Positions 8,146 through 18,000 of a stretch of DNA of 64,000 bases are shown here, one piece after another. The notes beneath the pieces are model-generated. The model was not told the origin of the DNA. It did not search any database and saw only the letters and a program-made list of their open reading frames with translations. Every line of letters starts with the position of its first letter. The first letter of the stretch is position 1. The stretch comes from Clostridiales bacterium CHKCI001 (GTDB taxonomy: Bacteria; Bacillota; Clostridia; Lachnospirales; Lachnospiraceae): contig FCNS01000005.1 of assembly GCA_900045905.1 (NCBI GenBank), positions 1-64,000 of the forward strand. Reading direction: 5' to 3'. Made by a program: the position numbers and the translations under genes.

Positions 8146-10314
8146 TTATTTCGTTAATAAGATAAGTGCATCTCCTTTTTCTACTGCTCCTGAAGCTACT
8201 TTCTTTATTTCAGTATAGTCTGCTGTATTACTGATAATAACAGGAGTCGTAACTGGATATCCTTCTTTCTTAATTGCTGGGATATCAAATGTTACAAGCA
8301 GGTCTCCCACTTTCACTGTATCTCCCACTTTTACCTTTACATCATAATACTTACCATTTAGTTTTACTGTATCCAGTCCAATATGGATTAATACTTCCGT
8401 TCCGTCTTCCGCTTTTAATCCAATTGCATGTTTCGTGTCAAATACTGCCTCTACTGTACCATTAATCGGAGAAACTGCCTTTCCTTCTGATGGTTCAATC
8501 GCAGCACCTTCTCCTAACATACCACTTGAGAATACTTCATCCTTTACTTGAGATAATGGAATTGCCTTTCCCTTAATCGGGACATAGACAGCACTAAGTG
8601 TTGGACTTGCTGGGGCTTCTTTTGCTCCAGATGTCTCTGTTATCACAGGTGCTGGTGCTGGTGCCATTTCTACATCCGTCGCACCACTTGCAATATAATC
8701 TTCTAAGTTTGACTTAATTACTGTAACACGAGGTCCATAAATAACCTGAACTCCATTTCCCTTAAAGATAACACCTGCTGCACCACTCTGTGTTAACACT
8801 CCCTTATCTACCTTAGAAGAATCTTTTACTGTAACACGAAGTCTGGTTGCACAGCAATCTACGTCACTCAAATTTGCTTTTCCGCCCAATCCTCGTAAAA
8901 TCAATGCACTTGTTGGATCTGATCCTGCTGATCTAGCTGTGCTTGTTTTTCCTTTTTCTTCTGCTTTTCTTGCATTTACATCCGCTTTCGTGTACAGTTT
9001 TGTTTCTGTATCATCATCTTCTCGTCCAGGAGTCTTAAAGTTAAATTTCTTAATCAAGAATTTGAATATAAAGTAATATAAGAAGAAGTATACAATACCT
9101 GCTGGAATAACCATTAGCCAGCTAGTTTTGTCATTTCCCTGCAAGATTCCAAACAGGAAAAAGTCTAAAAGTCCGCCAGAAAATGTTAGTCCTACAGCGA
9201 TATTTAATATATGTGCAATCATATATGCAGAACCAGCTAAAATAACCTGTACTACAAAAAGAGCTGGTGCCACAAATAAGAACGAAAATTCAAGCGGTTC
9301 CGTAATACCAGTCAGCATACATGCCAAAGCTGCTGATAATAAAAGTCCACCTGCTGCTTTCTTCTTTTCTGGTTTCGCACATTGATACATTGCCAGAGCT
9401 GCTCCTGGAAGACCAAAAATCATAAAAATAAATTCACCAGAGAAATATCTCGTTGCATCTGCACTAAAATGTACAACATTAGCAGAATTTGCTAATTGAG
9501 CAAAGAAGATATTCTGACCACCTTGAACGATCTGACCAGCAACTTCCATCGTACCACCTACGGCTGTTTGCCAGAATGGCATATAGAATACATGATGGAG
9601 TCCAAATGGAATTAATGCTCTCTTAATTAAACCAAAAATCAATGTTCCAACATATCCACTTCCTGTCACTAGACCGCCCAATGCATAGATTCCATTTTGC
9701 ACTGTAGGCCATACAAAATATAATAAGATTCCTACAAACATATATACTACAGTGGAAATAATTGGAACAAATCGAGTCCCACCAAAGAAAGATAATGCAT
9801 TTGGCAAGGTAATTTTATAAAAACGATTATGTAATGCCGCTACACCTAATCCTACAATAATACCTCCAAATACACCCATCTGCAAACTCTGAATTCCACA
9901 TACAGAAGCAATCGTTCCATCCAGAACGCCTTCTGCTATCTCACCATTTTCCAATACTTTACCAGTAATCGTTAACATTGCGCTAATAGCAGTATTCATT
10001 ACAAAATAAGCAATAACCGCTGATAGGGCAGATACTTCCTTTTCTTTCTTTGCCATACCTATCGCTACACCTACAGCAAAAATCAAAGGTAAGTTGTCAA
10101 ATACTACACTTCCTACTTTGTTCATAATGACAAGCAAAGAATTAAGTATCGTACCTTCTCCCAGGATTCCTGTCAATCCATAAGTCGCAATAGTCGTTTC
10201 ATTTGTGAAAGAACTTCCAATTCCGAGCAAAAGTCCTGCCACTGGCAAAATTGCAATTGGCAGCATAAAACTTCGCCCTACACGCTGCAAAACGCTAAAA
10301 ATTTTGTCTTTCAT
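8146..10314 (-). CDS. ptsG: PTS glucose-family transporter, EIICBA fusion
   Basis: A 722-residue phosphotransferase permease that imports and phosphorylates a hexose. The EIIC membrane domain (about 1-420) has PIAILPVAGLLLGIG and GITEPLEF. EIIB (about 455-540) carries the phospho-Cys in DVDCCATRLR (about 487), and the Crr-like EIIA (about 580-720) carries the phospho-His in VLIHIGLDTV (about 642). The EIIC sequence, with HNRFYKITLP and FFGGTRFVPI, is of the PtsG branch, so glucose is most likely. Glucosamine or maltose cannot be excluded, and the neighbouring pullulanases fit an alpha-glucan diet. AAGGAGG precedes the start, and the leader contains an attenuator (10385-10424). Confidence 0.9.
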   Translation of the reverse strand: MKDKIFSVLQRVGRSFMLPIAILPVAGLLLGIGSSFTNETTIATYGLTGILGEGTILNSLLVIMNKVGSVVFDNLPLIFAVGVAIGMAKKEKEVSALSAVIAYFVMNTAISAMLTITGKVLENGEIAEGVLDGTIASVCGIQSLQMGVFGGIIVGLGVAALHNRFYKITLPNALSFFGGTRFVPIISTVVYMFVGILLYFVWPTVQNGIYALGGLVTGSGYVGTLIFGLIKRALIPFGLHHVFYMPFWQTAVGGTMEVAGQIVQGGQNIFFAQLANSANVVHFSADATRYFSGEFIFMIFGLPGAALAMYQCAKPEKKKAAGGLLLSAALACMLTGITEPLEFSFLFVAPALFVVQVILAGSAYMIAHILNIAVGLTFSGGLLDFFLFGILQGNDKTSWLMVIPAGIVYFFLYYFIFKFLIKKFNFKTPGREDDDTETKLYTKADVNARKAEEKGKTSTARSAGSDPTSALILRGLGGKANLSDVDCCATRLRVTVKDSSKVDKGVLTQSGAAGVIFKGNGVQVIYGPRVTVIKSNLEDYIASGATDVEMAPAPAPVITETSGAKEAPASPTLSAVYVPIKGKAIPLSQVKDEVFSSGMLGEGAAIEPSEGKAVSPINGTVEAVFDTKHAIGLKAEDGTEVLIHIGLDTVKLNGKYYDVKVKVGDTVKVGDLLVTFDIPAIKKEGYPVTTPVIISNTADYTEIKKVASGAVEKGDALILLTK

Positions 10315-10384
10315 TAAGACACCTCCTTAAAATAATAATAGAAATATTTTTTGAATAATTTTTAGATATTATTCAAAAAATTAA

Positions 10385-10424
10385 CATATCAGCAGAATTT
10401 TAAGAAAAATTAACTGCTGATATG
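10385..10424 (-). promoter_or_regulatory. transcription attenuator in the ptsG leader
   Basis: A perfect 11-bp stem CATATCAGCAG/CTGCTGATATG is followed on the minus strand by TTAATTTTTT, an intrinsic terminator placed about 70 bases before the start codon and downstream of a promoter at 10477-10505. An upstream CTGAT...ATCAG pairing overlaps the 5' arm of the stem and could act as antiterminator. The preceding AGGTGTTAGTAACTGATG resembles the RNA target of GlcT/LicT-type antiterminator proteins. Such a regulator is not in this window. Confidence 0.6.
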
Positions 10425-10476
10425 CTCTCATCAGTTACTAACACCTATTTCATATTTTTAAATGTCTGATAATTAT

Positions 10477-10505
10477 AATATAGCATTTTTATCCTAATTT
10501 TTCAA
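10477..10505 (-). promoter_or_regulatory. ptsG promoter
   Basis: TTGAAA (10500-10505), 17 bp, then TATATT (10477-10482) with a TGC extended -10. Transcription would begin near 10470, upstream of the leader terminator. Confidence 0.6.
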
Positions 10506-10602
10506 CCTTTTTTTATACATTCTTCCTAATTTTTACATAATCTATATGAATATTTTATATTTTTCATGTTTGTATTTCTATTTTTTTATACTTTTTATAT
10601 AA

Positions 10603-11268
10603 TCATAGATGAAATTTCTTTTGTAGTTCACTGTATACCGCTCTACCCTGAAATATAATCAGCGCAGAAAACAATAATGCACAACAGCAAATACACAAGA
10701 GAGCTGGAAGTTTCACTGTTATACAACCCGTTAATAGTAAAATGAAAGGGATAATGCCATATAAACAATTCATAAGAAAATAGATCATATATTCGGGAGA
10801 TGCTAGATGATAAACCATTGCAATCACTATTAAGATAATTATTGTAACAAGACCAGCAATCGGAATTACATAGTTTACAGACCACCCACTCCATCCAATT
10901 GCTGCATCCCAAATTACCGTTCCAACTGTAATTAAAAATAGCTGCCACATTGCATTTTTCATTAGATTCTTTCGCTTATATACTCCTACTGTCAAAAATA
11001 TCCACACACATAAAACTCCTGCTCCAATCCAAATCGACCACTGCTTTCCTGGAGTAATCAACCAGTTTACCATAAGGGAAATAATAATAATCGCAACGCA
11101 TAGAAAATTAAAAATTCGCAGCATCAGTTTCGATGCATGAGTCTTTTCCTCCAACTCTGGAAATAATTTACTATCTTCTCCAATTTCACCAATTAATGGA
11201 CTTTGACAAAGTGGACAATATTTGTGATTCGTACGAATTTTTACATTACATTTTTCACAATATAACAT
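10603..11268 (-). CDS. zinc-ribbon multi-pass membrane protein (DUF6320-like)
   Basis: A 221-residue protein with an N-terminal zinc ribbon (YCEKCNVKI and YCPLCQSPL, four Cys, within residues 1-25) followed by about six to seven hydrophobic segments from residue 50 on. It matches the DUF6320 type that I recall beside acyltransferase and esterase genes in Lachnospiraceae. It begins nine bases after the acyltransferase stop and closes a three-gene operon. The function is unknown; a membrane partner or transporter for the product of the two upstream enzymes is only a guess. Confidence 0.7.
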   Translation of the reverse strand: MLYCEKCNVKIRTNHKYCPLCQSPLIGEIGEDSKLFPELEEKTHASKLMLRIFNFLCVAIIIISLMVNWLITPGKQWSIWIGAGVLCVWIFLTVGVYKRKNLMKNAMWQLFLITVGTVIWDAAIGWSGWSVNYVIPIAGLVTIIILIVIAMVYHLASPEYMIYFLMNCLYGIIPFILLLTGCITVKLPALLCICCCALLFSALIIFQGRAVYSELQKKFHL

Positions 11269-11277
11269 TCTTACCTC

Positions 11278-12564
11278 CTAATACTCATATCGCTTTGCTG
11301 CTATTTCAATCTTGATCCCCATACTGCTTAATGTTCGAAAAAAGTTTTTTTCAATATCCGTACTTTCAAAATGAGAACTGATTGTTAAAACTAGATTATC
11401 TTTATAAGAACAGATTGACAACTCTTTTTTCGGCGTACTTGTAAACACATCAAATAGTCGAATATATGGAGATAATTCTTCTGGCATTGTGATTTTTCCC
11501 ACATTAGAGAAAATTGCAGTATCGGAAGAAAAGGAAAGTGCAGTTCCAATTTGTAAAAAAACAGTTTTTATTTCCAATGGTACAATACGCAACAGCGGAT
11601 TACACTCAAGAGAAATTAGTTCGTGCATACGAATTGCAATTCGTTCTTTCGTAAGCTCTTTCTGAAAAAATTGCTTTACAAATGCAACAACATCTTCAAA
11701 TCGATCACTTTGCTCTAAAAAATGATAGCCAATGTCAATCCATCCAAAAAAATTTCTTGCAGAGTCAGATGGATAATAGTTTCTTAGATTCACTGGAATC
11801 ATAAGTGAAACAGGCTTCTTTTTCTGTCTTACAGTCATTTCCTTTTCAATAGAACAAAGCAAAACCGCAGTCAAAAATACGGTCATCGTAGCATTATATT
11901 CTTTCGCCTTTGCTAACACAGCTTTTGCTGACATAACCCCTTCTGTAATCTGCATATGTCCATATTCTGTCTTTTGCCCTTTTAGTTGAAATGCACGGTA
12001 TTTGGGAATATCTTTCTTTAATCCCTTATTCTTCTTTTTCCATTCATCCGAATAATACCTTTGAAAACTGTCATCTCTTTGTGCCTCATGAGAAGCATCA
12101 TAATCAATAACTGGCATATGATCTTTAAATATATCTTTATGTTTTATTGTCAGATAACTATAAACAAGTATTCTTAAAAAATGCAGCGCTCCTGTTCCAT
12201 CTGTCAATGCATGAAATACTTCAAAATTAATTCGTTTTTGATAATAGGTTACTTCAAATAACAAATTTTTTTGATCTCGAATGTATAAACTGCTGCATGG
12301 AAGGCGATACTCCTCTCTCACTATAGGTTTTAGATCACTGCTCTCAAAATAATACCAAAATAATCCCTTTCTTAATACAGAGCGAAATAACGGAAACAGC
12401 TCCATCGTTCGATCCAATGCTTGTTGAAGCACTTCTGGATCAACAAATTCCGTTAGTTCACATGCAAAACGAAATACTCTAACATCTTTTTTCCCACTTG
12501 TAGCAGGAAAAATTTTGGCTGCATTATCTAAACGGCTCCACTGAGTTACTTTTGTTTTAAACAT
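11278..12564 (-). CDS. condensation-domain-like acyltransferase (alcohol acetyltransferase type)
   Basis: A 428-residue soluble protein of the CoA-dependent acyltransferase / condensation superfamily. The active-site motif is visible as FHALTDGTGALHF (HxxxDG) at about residue 110, and a second typical region, PVNLRNYYPS, follows at about 255-265. Such enzymes join an acyl group from CoA or a carrier to an alcohol or amine. Its place between an HSL-type esterase and a DUF6320 protein suggests a small-molecule or lipid ester pathway, but the substrate is unknown. Its ribosome binding site and ATG lie inside a 72-bp repeat element (12562-12633) also found before cysE. Confidence 0.72.
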   Translation of the reverse strand: MFKTKVTQWSRLDNAAKIFPATSGKKDVRVFRFACELTEFVDPEVLQQALDRTMELFPLFRSVLRKGLFWYYFESSDLKPIVREEYRLPCSSLYIRDQKNLLFEVTYYQKRINFEVFHALTDGTGALHFLRILVYSYLTIKHKDIFKDHMPVIDYDASHEAQRDDSFQRYYSDEWKKKNKGLKKDIPKYRAFQLKGQKTEYGHMQITEGVMSAKAVLAKAKEYNATMTVFLTAVLLCSIEKEMTVRQKKKPVSLMIPVNLRNYYPSDSARNFFGWIDIGYHFLEQSDRFEDVVAFVKQFFQKELTKERIAIRMHELISLECNPLLRIVPLEIKTVFLQIGTALSFSSDTAIFSNVGKITMPEELSPYIRLFDVFTSTPKKELSICSYKDNLVLTISSHFESTDIEKNFFRTLSSMGIKIEIAAKRYEY

Positions 12565-12633
12565 ATTTACCTCCTAATGCCGCATTCATTGTGGCATAAA
12601 TTCAGGAATGAGTGAACCTTTTGTTCCATCTTA
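12562..12633 (-). repeat. 72-bp hairpin/Shine-Dalgarno repeat, copy 1
   Basis: It is the same length as copy 2 (44712-44783) and identical at 57 of 72 positions. It contains CCTGAATTTATG, a hairpin (12577-12597), then TTAGGAGGTAAATATG, whose ATG starts the acyltransferase gene. The TAA at its upstream end is the stop codon of the hydrolase. Confidence 0.7.
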
Positions 12634-13575
12634 TTCATCATTTCCTAAAAAATGGTTAATCAATTCATATGTCTCACGCACTAACACATATTTTGTACTT
12701 AATGCAAAATATCCATGTAAAGCATCTTTCATGCGATATGCTTCTACTCTATTTCCAGCTTTCTTTAAACGCCTAGCGTATTCTTCTCCCTCATCTCGTA
12801 ACGGATCATATTCTGCTGTAATTACAAGTGTTTCTGGCAGATTAGAAAAATCGTTTGCCAGAAGCGGAGAAAAATATGGGTTTTTATAGTCTTCTTCAGT
12901 TTCTTTATACATTTTTAGATATTCCTGCACATCTTTTCTTGTTAATATATATTCGGAACCATTTTCAATCATAGATGCTGTTGGATGATTTCCTGGAGCA
13001 TATTCATTGTACACACAGGGATAAATTAAAATCTGCTTTTGGGGCATAAAATCTCCTTTATCTCTTGCCATCATTGATAATGCCGCAACTAAATTTCCGC
13101 CTGCACTATCTCCAATTAAAACAATTTGCTTTGGATCTACATTCAGGACAAATTGATTAGAAAATATATTTTTCGCAACAGCATAACAATCGTTAAGCGG
13201 AACTGGAAATCTATTTTCTGGAGCCAGACGATAATCAATTGAAACCACTGCGTAACCTGTACTTTTTGCCATATAATGACAAACACGATTATAAGTTTCT
13301 ACACTTTCAGTCGTCCATCCACCTCCATGAATAAAAATAATAATTGGACAGGTGCCTCCATACTGTCCATGACGAATTATAATTTCATCTTCTGGAAAAT
13401 AAATGCGGATTGGTATTTCATGATGATCGTTAATAATTTTATCATTAATTGTTTTATAAAATGGTTTCATTGGATCCAATTCTTTTAAGCTTGCAAGCAT
13501 TCGAGATGATTTTAAATCTAAATCTGTATCGGAAAGAGCTTTTAATGCTGCACGCATCACTTTATTAATCGCCAT
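12631..13575 (-). CDS. alpha/beta hydrolase, HSL (hormone-sensitive lipase) family
   Basis: A 314-residue esterase. It shows the oxyanion-hole motif HGGGW (about 82-86) and the nucleophile elbow GDSAGG (about 155-160). Asp in ITAEYDPLRDEG and His in DALHGYFA complete the triad. There is no signal peptide, so it is cytosolic. It is the first gene of the operon with the acyltransferase and zinc-ribbon membrane protein, and hydrolysis of the ester made by its neighbour, or of an import substrate, is plausible. GGAGG precedes the start. Function within the family is secure; the natural substrate is not known. Confidence 0.85.
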   Translation of the reverse strand: MAINKVMRAALKALSDTDLDLKSSRMLASLKELDPMKPFYKTINDKIINDHHEIPIRIYFPEDEIIIRHGQYGGTCPIIIFIHGGGWTTESVETYNRVCHYMAKSTGYAVVSIDYRLAPENRFPVPLNDCYAVAKNIFSNQFVLNVDPKQIVLIGDSAGGNLVAALSMMARDKGDFMPQKQILIYPCVYNEYAPGNHPTASMIENGSEYILTRKDVQEYLKMYKETEEDYKNPYFSPLLANDFSNLPETLVITAEYDPLRDEGEEYARRLKKAGNRVEAYRMKDALHGYFALSTKYVLVRETYELINHFLGNDE

Positions 13576-13627
13576 AACGCCTCCTTAAATTATGTATTCA
13601 TTTATCCTTTAGATAAGGTAAATGAAA

Positions 13628-13687
13628 AAAGAGGAGATTGCAAAATAATTTTCATAATTGTGAAAAATACTTTACAGCCTCCTCTTT
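13628..13687 (-). terminator. rnpB terminator
   Basis: Arms CTCCTCTTT and AAAGAGGAG enclose a long AT-rich loop, and the minus strand continues in TTTTTTC. It sits directly after the RNase P RNA. Confidence 0.6.
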
Positions 13688-13691
13688 CTAT

Positions 13692-14037
13692 ATGAGCAAG
13701 ACGATAAGCCGGGTTATGTCATGAATGATCATCTATCTAGCCATTTTGTTACCAAAATGATCGAGCGACCTACCCGAAAGCAAGCGGGCCACTTTACGCT
13801 TTCTGTTCGGTCTTGCTTCGGATGGGGTTTACAGATACCCTGTTTGTTACCAAACAAGAGGTAGTCTCTTACACTACCTTTCCACCCTTACCAGAAACTT
13901 CTGGCGGTATATCTCTGTTGCACTAGCCTTAGAGTTGCCTCTACCGGACGTTATCCGGCATCCTGCCCTATGAAGCCCGGACTTTCCTCACCTGTAGCCT
14001 TTTGGCATACACAGCCGCGATCATTTATCTTACTCAT
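13692..14037 (-). ncRNA. rnpB: RNase P RNA (ribozyme subunit)
   Basis: A structured RNA of about 346 nt that removes tRNA 5' leaders with protein RnpA. On the minus strand it contains the universally conserved GAGGAAAGTCCGGGCTTC with AGGGCAGGATGCCGG nearby, and near the 3' end the conserved ACCCGGCTTATCGTCTTGC. The ends are set by the terminal helix P1: ATGAGTAAGA at the 5' end pairs with TCTTGCTCAT at the 3' end. A promoter begins about eight bases upstream. Confidence 0.93.
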
Positions 14038-14044
14038 ATTTATC

Positions 14045-14073
14045 ATAATAACATAAATTAAATTTTCTGTAAA
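14045..14073 (-). promoter_or_regulatory. rnpB promoter
   Basis: TTTACA (14068-14073), a 17-bp spacer and TATTAT (14045-14050) place the transcription start at about 14038, the predicted 5' end of RNase P RNA. Confidence 0.65.
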
Positions 14074-14080
14074 GAGAAAC

Positions 14081-14112
14081 TGTGACACAACAGAAGTCCC
14101 CATTGTGCCACA
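14081..14112 (-). terminator. terminator of the GH101 gene
   Basis: Arms TGTGGCACAA and TTGTGTCACA (one G-U on the minus-strand RNA) are followed by GTTTCTCTTT. It lies about 70 bases past the GH101 stop and just before the rnpB promoter. Confidence 0.65.
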
Positions 14113-14183
14113 ATTTTCATTCTTATTACTTTCTCTTAAGTATTTTTTACTTCTTCCTTTGGTACTTTATGTAAGGAGATTTT

Positions 14184-15060
14184 TTATTTCTTAACCAGGC
14201 GAATTTCAATTCCTTCCAGTCTCAGACCCTTTCCTTTCGTTCCTGACATCTCATCATCTCTTACCCAGTTCTGCCAGCCTTCATTCTGTACATGCGTACG
14301 ATATTCTACACTGTACTTCTCTGCTAACTCTCCTGTCAAGCGAATCTTGATTCCTTCCAGTCTCAAACTCTTTCCTTTCGTTCCTGCCACTTCTCCATTC
14401 GATACATATGGCTGCCAACCAAGATTCTGTACATGCGTTGAATATTCAATTCCTCCCTGAATTCCATCTCCATTTACTCGAATCTTGATTCCTTCTAATC
14501 GAAGTCCTTTTCCCTTCGTTCCTGCCATCGCTCCGTCATGGACTTCTTCCTGCCAACCAATGTTTTGTACATGGGTTGTGTAGATCACACTTGGTTTTGC
14601 TTCTTTTTGATTTGTCAGATATGCATTTTCTGTGCTTCCTGGAGCTGCTCCTCCTTTTTGTACTAAGCGGATCTCAATTCCCTCTAATCTCTTCGAAAGT
14701 CCTGCACTTCCTGACTTACCATCATTCACTGCCCAGCCAAGCCAGCCTTTATCCTGAATATGCGTACGATAGTATACATCATACTTCTCTGCTACGCCTC
14801 CTGTCAGGCGAATCTGAATTGCTTCTAATCGTAAGCTCTTTCCCTTCGTTCCCGACATTGCTCCATCTGCTACATAATCTTGCCAGCCTTCATTTTGTAC
14901 ATGCGTACGATATTCAATACCGCCTCCAAGAGTATTATAGTCCAGGCGAATTTCAATTCCTTCTAATCGAAGTCCTTTTCCCTTCGTTCCTGACATCGCT
15001 CCATCGGACACAAAGTCTTGCCAGCCTTCATTTTGTACATGTGTACGATAGGAAACTTTT
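14184..15060 (-). repeat. six tandem ChW repeats in the GH101 protein
   Basis: This is the same three-plus-three arrangement as in the pullulanase at 1578-2448, including the linker GGAAPGSTENAYLTN and the atypical third unit YYRTHIQDKGWLGWAV. The remaining units have diverged (EGIEIRL versus EAIEIRL). Confidence 0.85.
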
Positions 15061-18000
15061 AATGGTGTTTCCACTGGTGCTTCTATCTTTTCTAAACCTG
15101 CTGCCGCACTCATAACTGCTTCCAGAGCAGCATCCACTTGTTCTTGTGTTGCTGTTTCGTCTGCTAATACGGTTTGTGCATCCTTTAATACTTGTGCAAA
15201 TACAGCCCAGCTTTCTTGTGTATACTCACTTTCCTCATAACTTCCATAAATTGTGACTGCAACTTCCAGACCAACCTTATTGATTTCCACTGGTTTTTCT
15301 GCTTTTTGCAAGCGTTCTCCCGCATCAATCAACGCCTCTAATGCGACATCCACTTGCTCTTGCGTTGCTGCTTCGTCTGCGATTACCTGATCGGCTGCTT
15401 TCAAAGCTTCTGCAAATACAGCCCAACTTTCTGCTGTATAGTCTGTTTCTTCATAAGTCTTATAAATTCCTGTCACTACTTTAATTGCATTTTTATTTAC
15501 TGGTACTGAAATTTCTGCTTTTGTAAGTCCTGATGCTGCATTCTTTAATGTTTCTAATGCGGCATCCACTTCTTTTTGTGTCGCTGCTTCATCTGCTAAT
15601 ATATCTTTCGCATCCTTTAACGCCTGTGCAAATGGAGCCCAGCTTTCTGGTGTGTATTCTGCTTGCTCATATGTATTGTAAATATCTGTTACTACTTCTA
15701 ATACGGCTTTGTTTACAACAGGCACTTCACCAAATGCAATTTCAGGAACGACACAGTATCCATCTACTGCTTCTACTGTAACTGTTGCTGTCTTTGTTTC
15801 TGTTTCATTTGTAACCTGTACTGTATATTCTCCAAATGCGAGTTTCTTAAACTGATAATTTCCAAGTGCATCTGTCTTAGTCTCTTTTACTACATTACCT
15901 TCTGCATCTAGTAAGGAAACTTTTACTCCCTCTAATGCTTTACCATCTAAGGATACATGTCCAGCTGCTGTCTGAACATCGCCTTCTGGTGGATCATAGG
16001 AAGTTACTTTTACGTTATCAACTAAAACATCATGTGTATTTCTTGTATTCAGACCGATATAACCAGATTCTACCTGTACACCACTCATTGTGTTACTTAA
16101 AATTTGCTCTCCATTTACCCACAATGTAATTGTACGGTCAACAATTTCAGCTTTCAAATGCATAGTTTGTCCAGCTGCAAATGTAGGTCCACTAGACATT
16201 CCAGACCAAGTATTTCCTGTTTTACTTCCCCAGAATTCTGTAAAATATTGGTTAGCAGCATCGCCTACACCTACATAAACCCGATTATTCATATCTTTTG
16301 CACGTAACAAAATACCAATACGAATGCCATCTGCCTGTGCAGTCAAATCCATCTCTACACAACCATTCTTAAACTGAGGTGCATTCATTTCATAAACATT
16401 GGAATGTCCGCCACCTTGGAATAAAATATTTGTTGCTTCTCCAGTATTTTTAATTGTGGTACTCTTTGTATTTCCTGCTAAATCAGCCCAGTAAATCTTT
16501 CCATCGTTATAATCATTTTCATAATCTACGGTTGATTTTGGAGGAAGCATTAAGTTTACTTCAGCAATTTCTGCCTTCACAGCCGAAATTTCTTTCGATG
16601 CTGTATCATATCCATCTGCGGATACTGATATTGTGTAATCTTTTGTAGGAACATCCTTAAATTCATAGTAACCTTTTCGGTCGGTTGTTGTCTCCTGTGT
16701 ATAAGTTCCAGAAGTTATAGTAACAGTCAATTTATTCATTGGTTTGCCAACTGCTGTTACGGTACCCTGAATACTTGTTGTTTCTTCTTTTAATACAAAA
16801 TCTTTTGTAACATCTGTCTTATCTGCTGCTTCTTCTGTTACTGTTATCTCTTCTGTTACCGTTACATATTGTGGATCCTCTGCTATAATCGTTACTTTTC
16901 CAAATGGCACACCATGCAATACATAAGTTCCATCTGCATTTGTTTTTGCAGTAATTTCTCCAACTGATACGGATACGCCTTCAATTGCTGCACCTGATTC
17001 GCTTGTAACTTTACCAGATACATTACCACCAATAATTTCCAATGCCTTTACTGCTTTATCTAATGCATTATATGCGTTATCAATATCGTTTTGATTGGAT
17101 TCAAAATTATTTAATACATCATTTGCTACAGTCAATGCATTTTCAAATGTTTCCCATGTCTTAGCAGAATAGTTTGTACTATTTCTATCACTGTTTTCCT
17201 CTACTAATGCAATAAGATTTGTGCGATCTACATTGGAACGTTCAATTACAAGATTATCCAATACGAAATCTTTATATCCACCAAAGTTTGCTGCAGAACC
17301 GCTTGTTCCCTGTGTATCAGCAGCTACTCCTGTAGAATAAATACCAAACCATGTCTGTCCAGTTTCAGAACCAGTAATTAACATTGTATAGTGATCTTTT
17401 GCTCCCTTGAGCTCACCATTCTCATCAGTTTCCAGAGAACTCTTCAATGAATATAATGGAATTCCTTGGCTGTGAGAAAATTCACCATCTCCTACAACTA
17501 CACCATAGGTATCATCGGAACCTGTTTCATAGTCGAAAGAAATCTGGTAAGTAACGCCTGGTTCAAAACGGAAGTTCTGAGGAATTGTTTGGTAAACAAC
17601 ATTATAACCTTGAACTAAACCGTTGGATTTTACTGACCAATTTCCATCTAATACATCGTCCAGTTTCTTTACGCCATCATACCATCCAGCTTGTGTATAA
17701 GGCTCGTGTTTTTCGGATAAGTGTGTACGGTTATCGGTTACACCTTCTACTCCTCCTAATACAAATGGCCAAATACCTTGTGGTACATTTTCAAAATCTT
17801 GTTTAAATACAAACTCACTTACTTCACAATTCTGTACTGTTTCTAATACACGGAAGTCATCCATATAAGTTGCACCTTCACCAGCTTCTCTTCTCACTGT
17901 TAATGTAACTTCTCCGCCAGTTTTTGGTACATCAAAGAATACATACATATTCTGGAAATAACTTCCTCCTCCTGCTACGGTTGGACAATTATTATTATGT

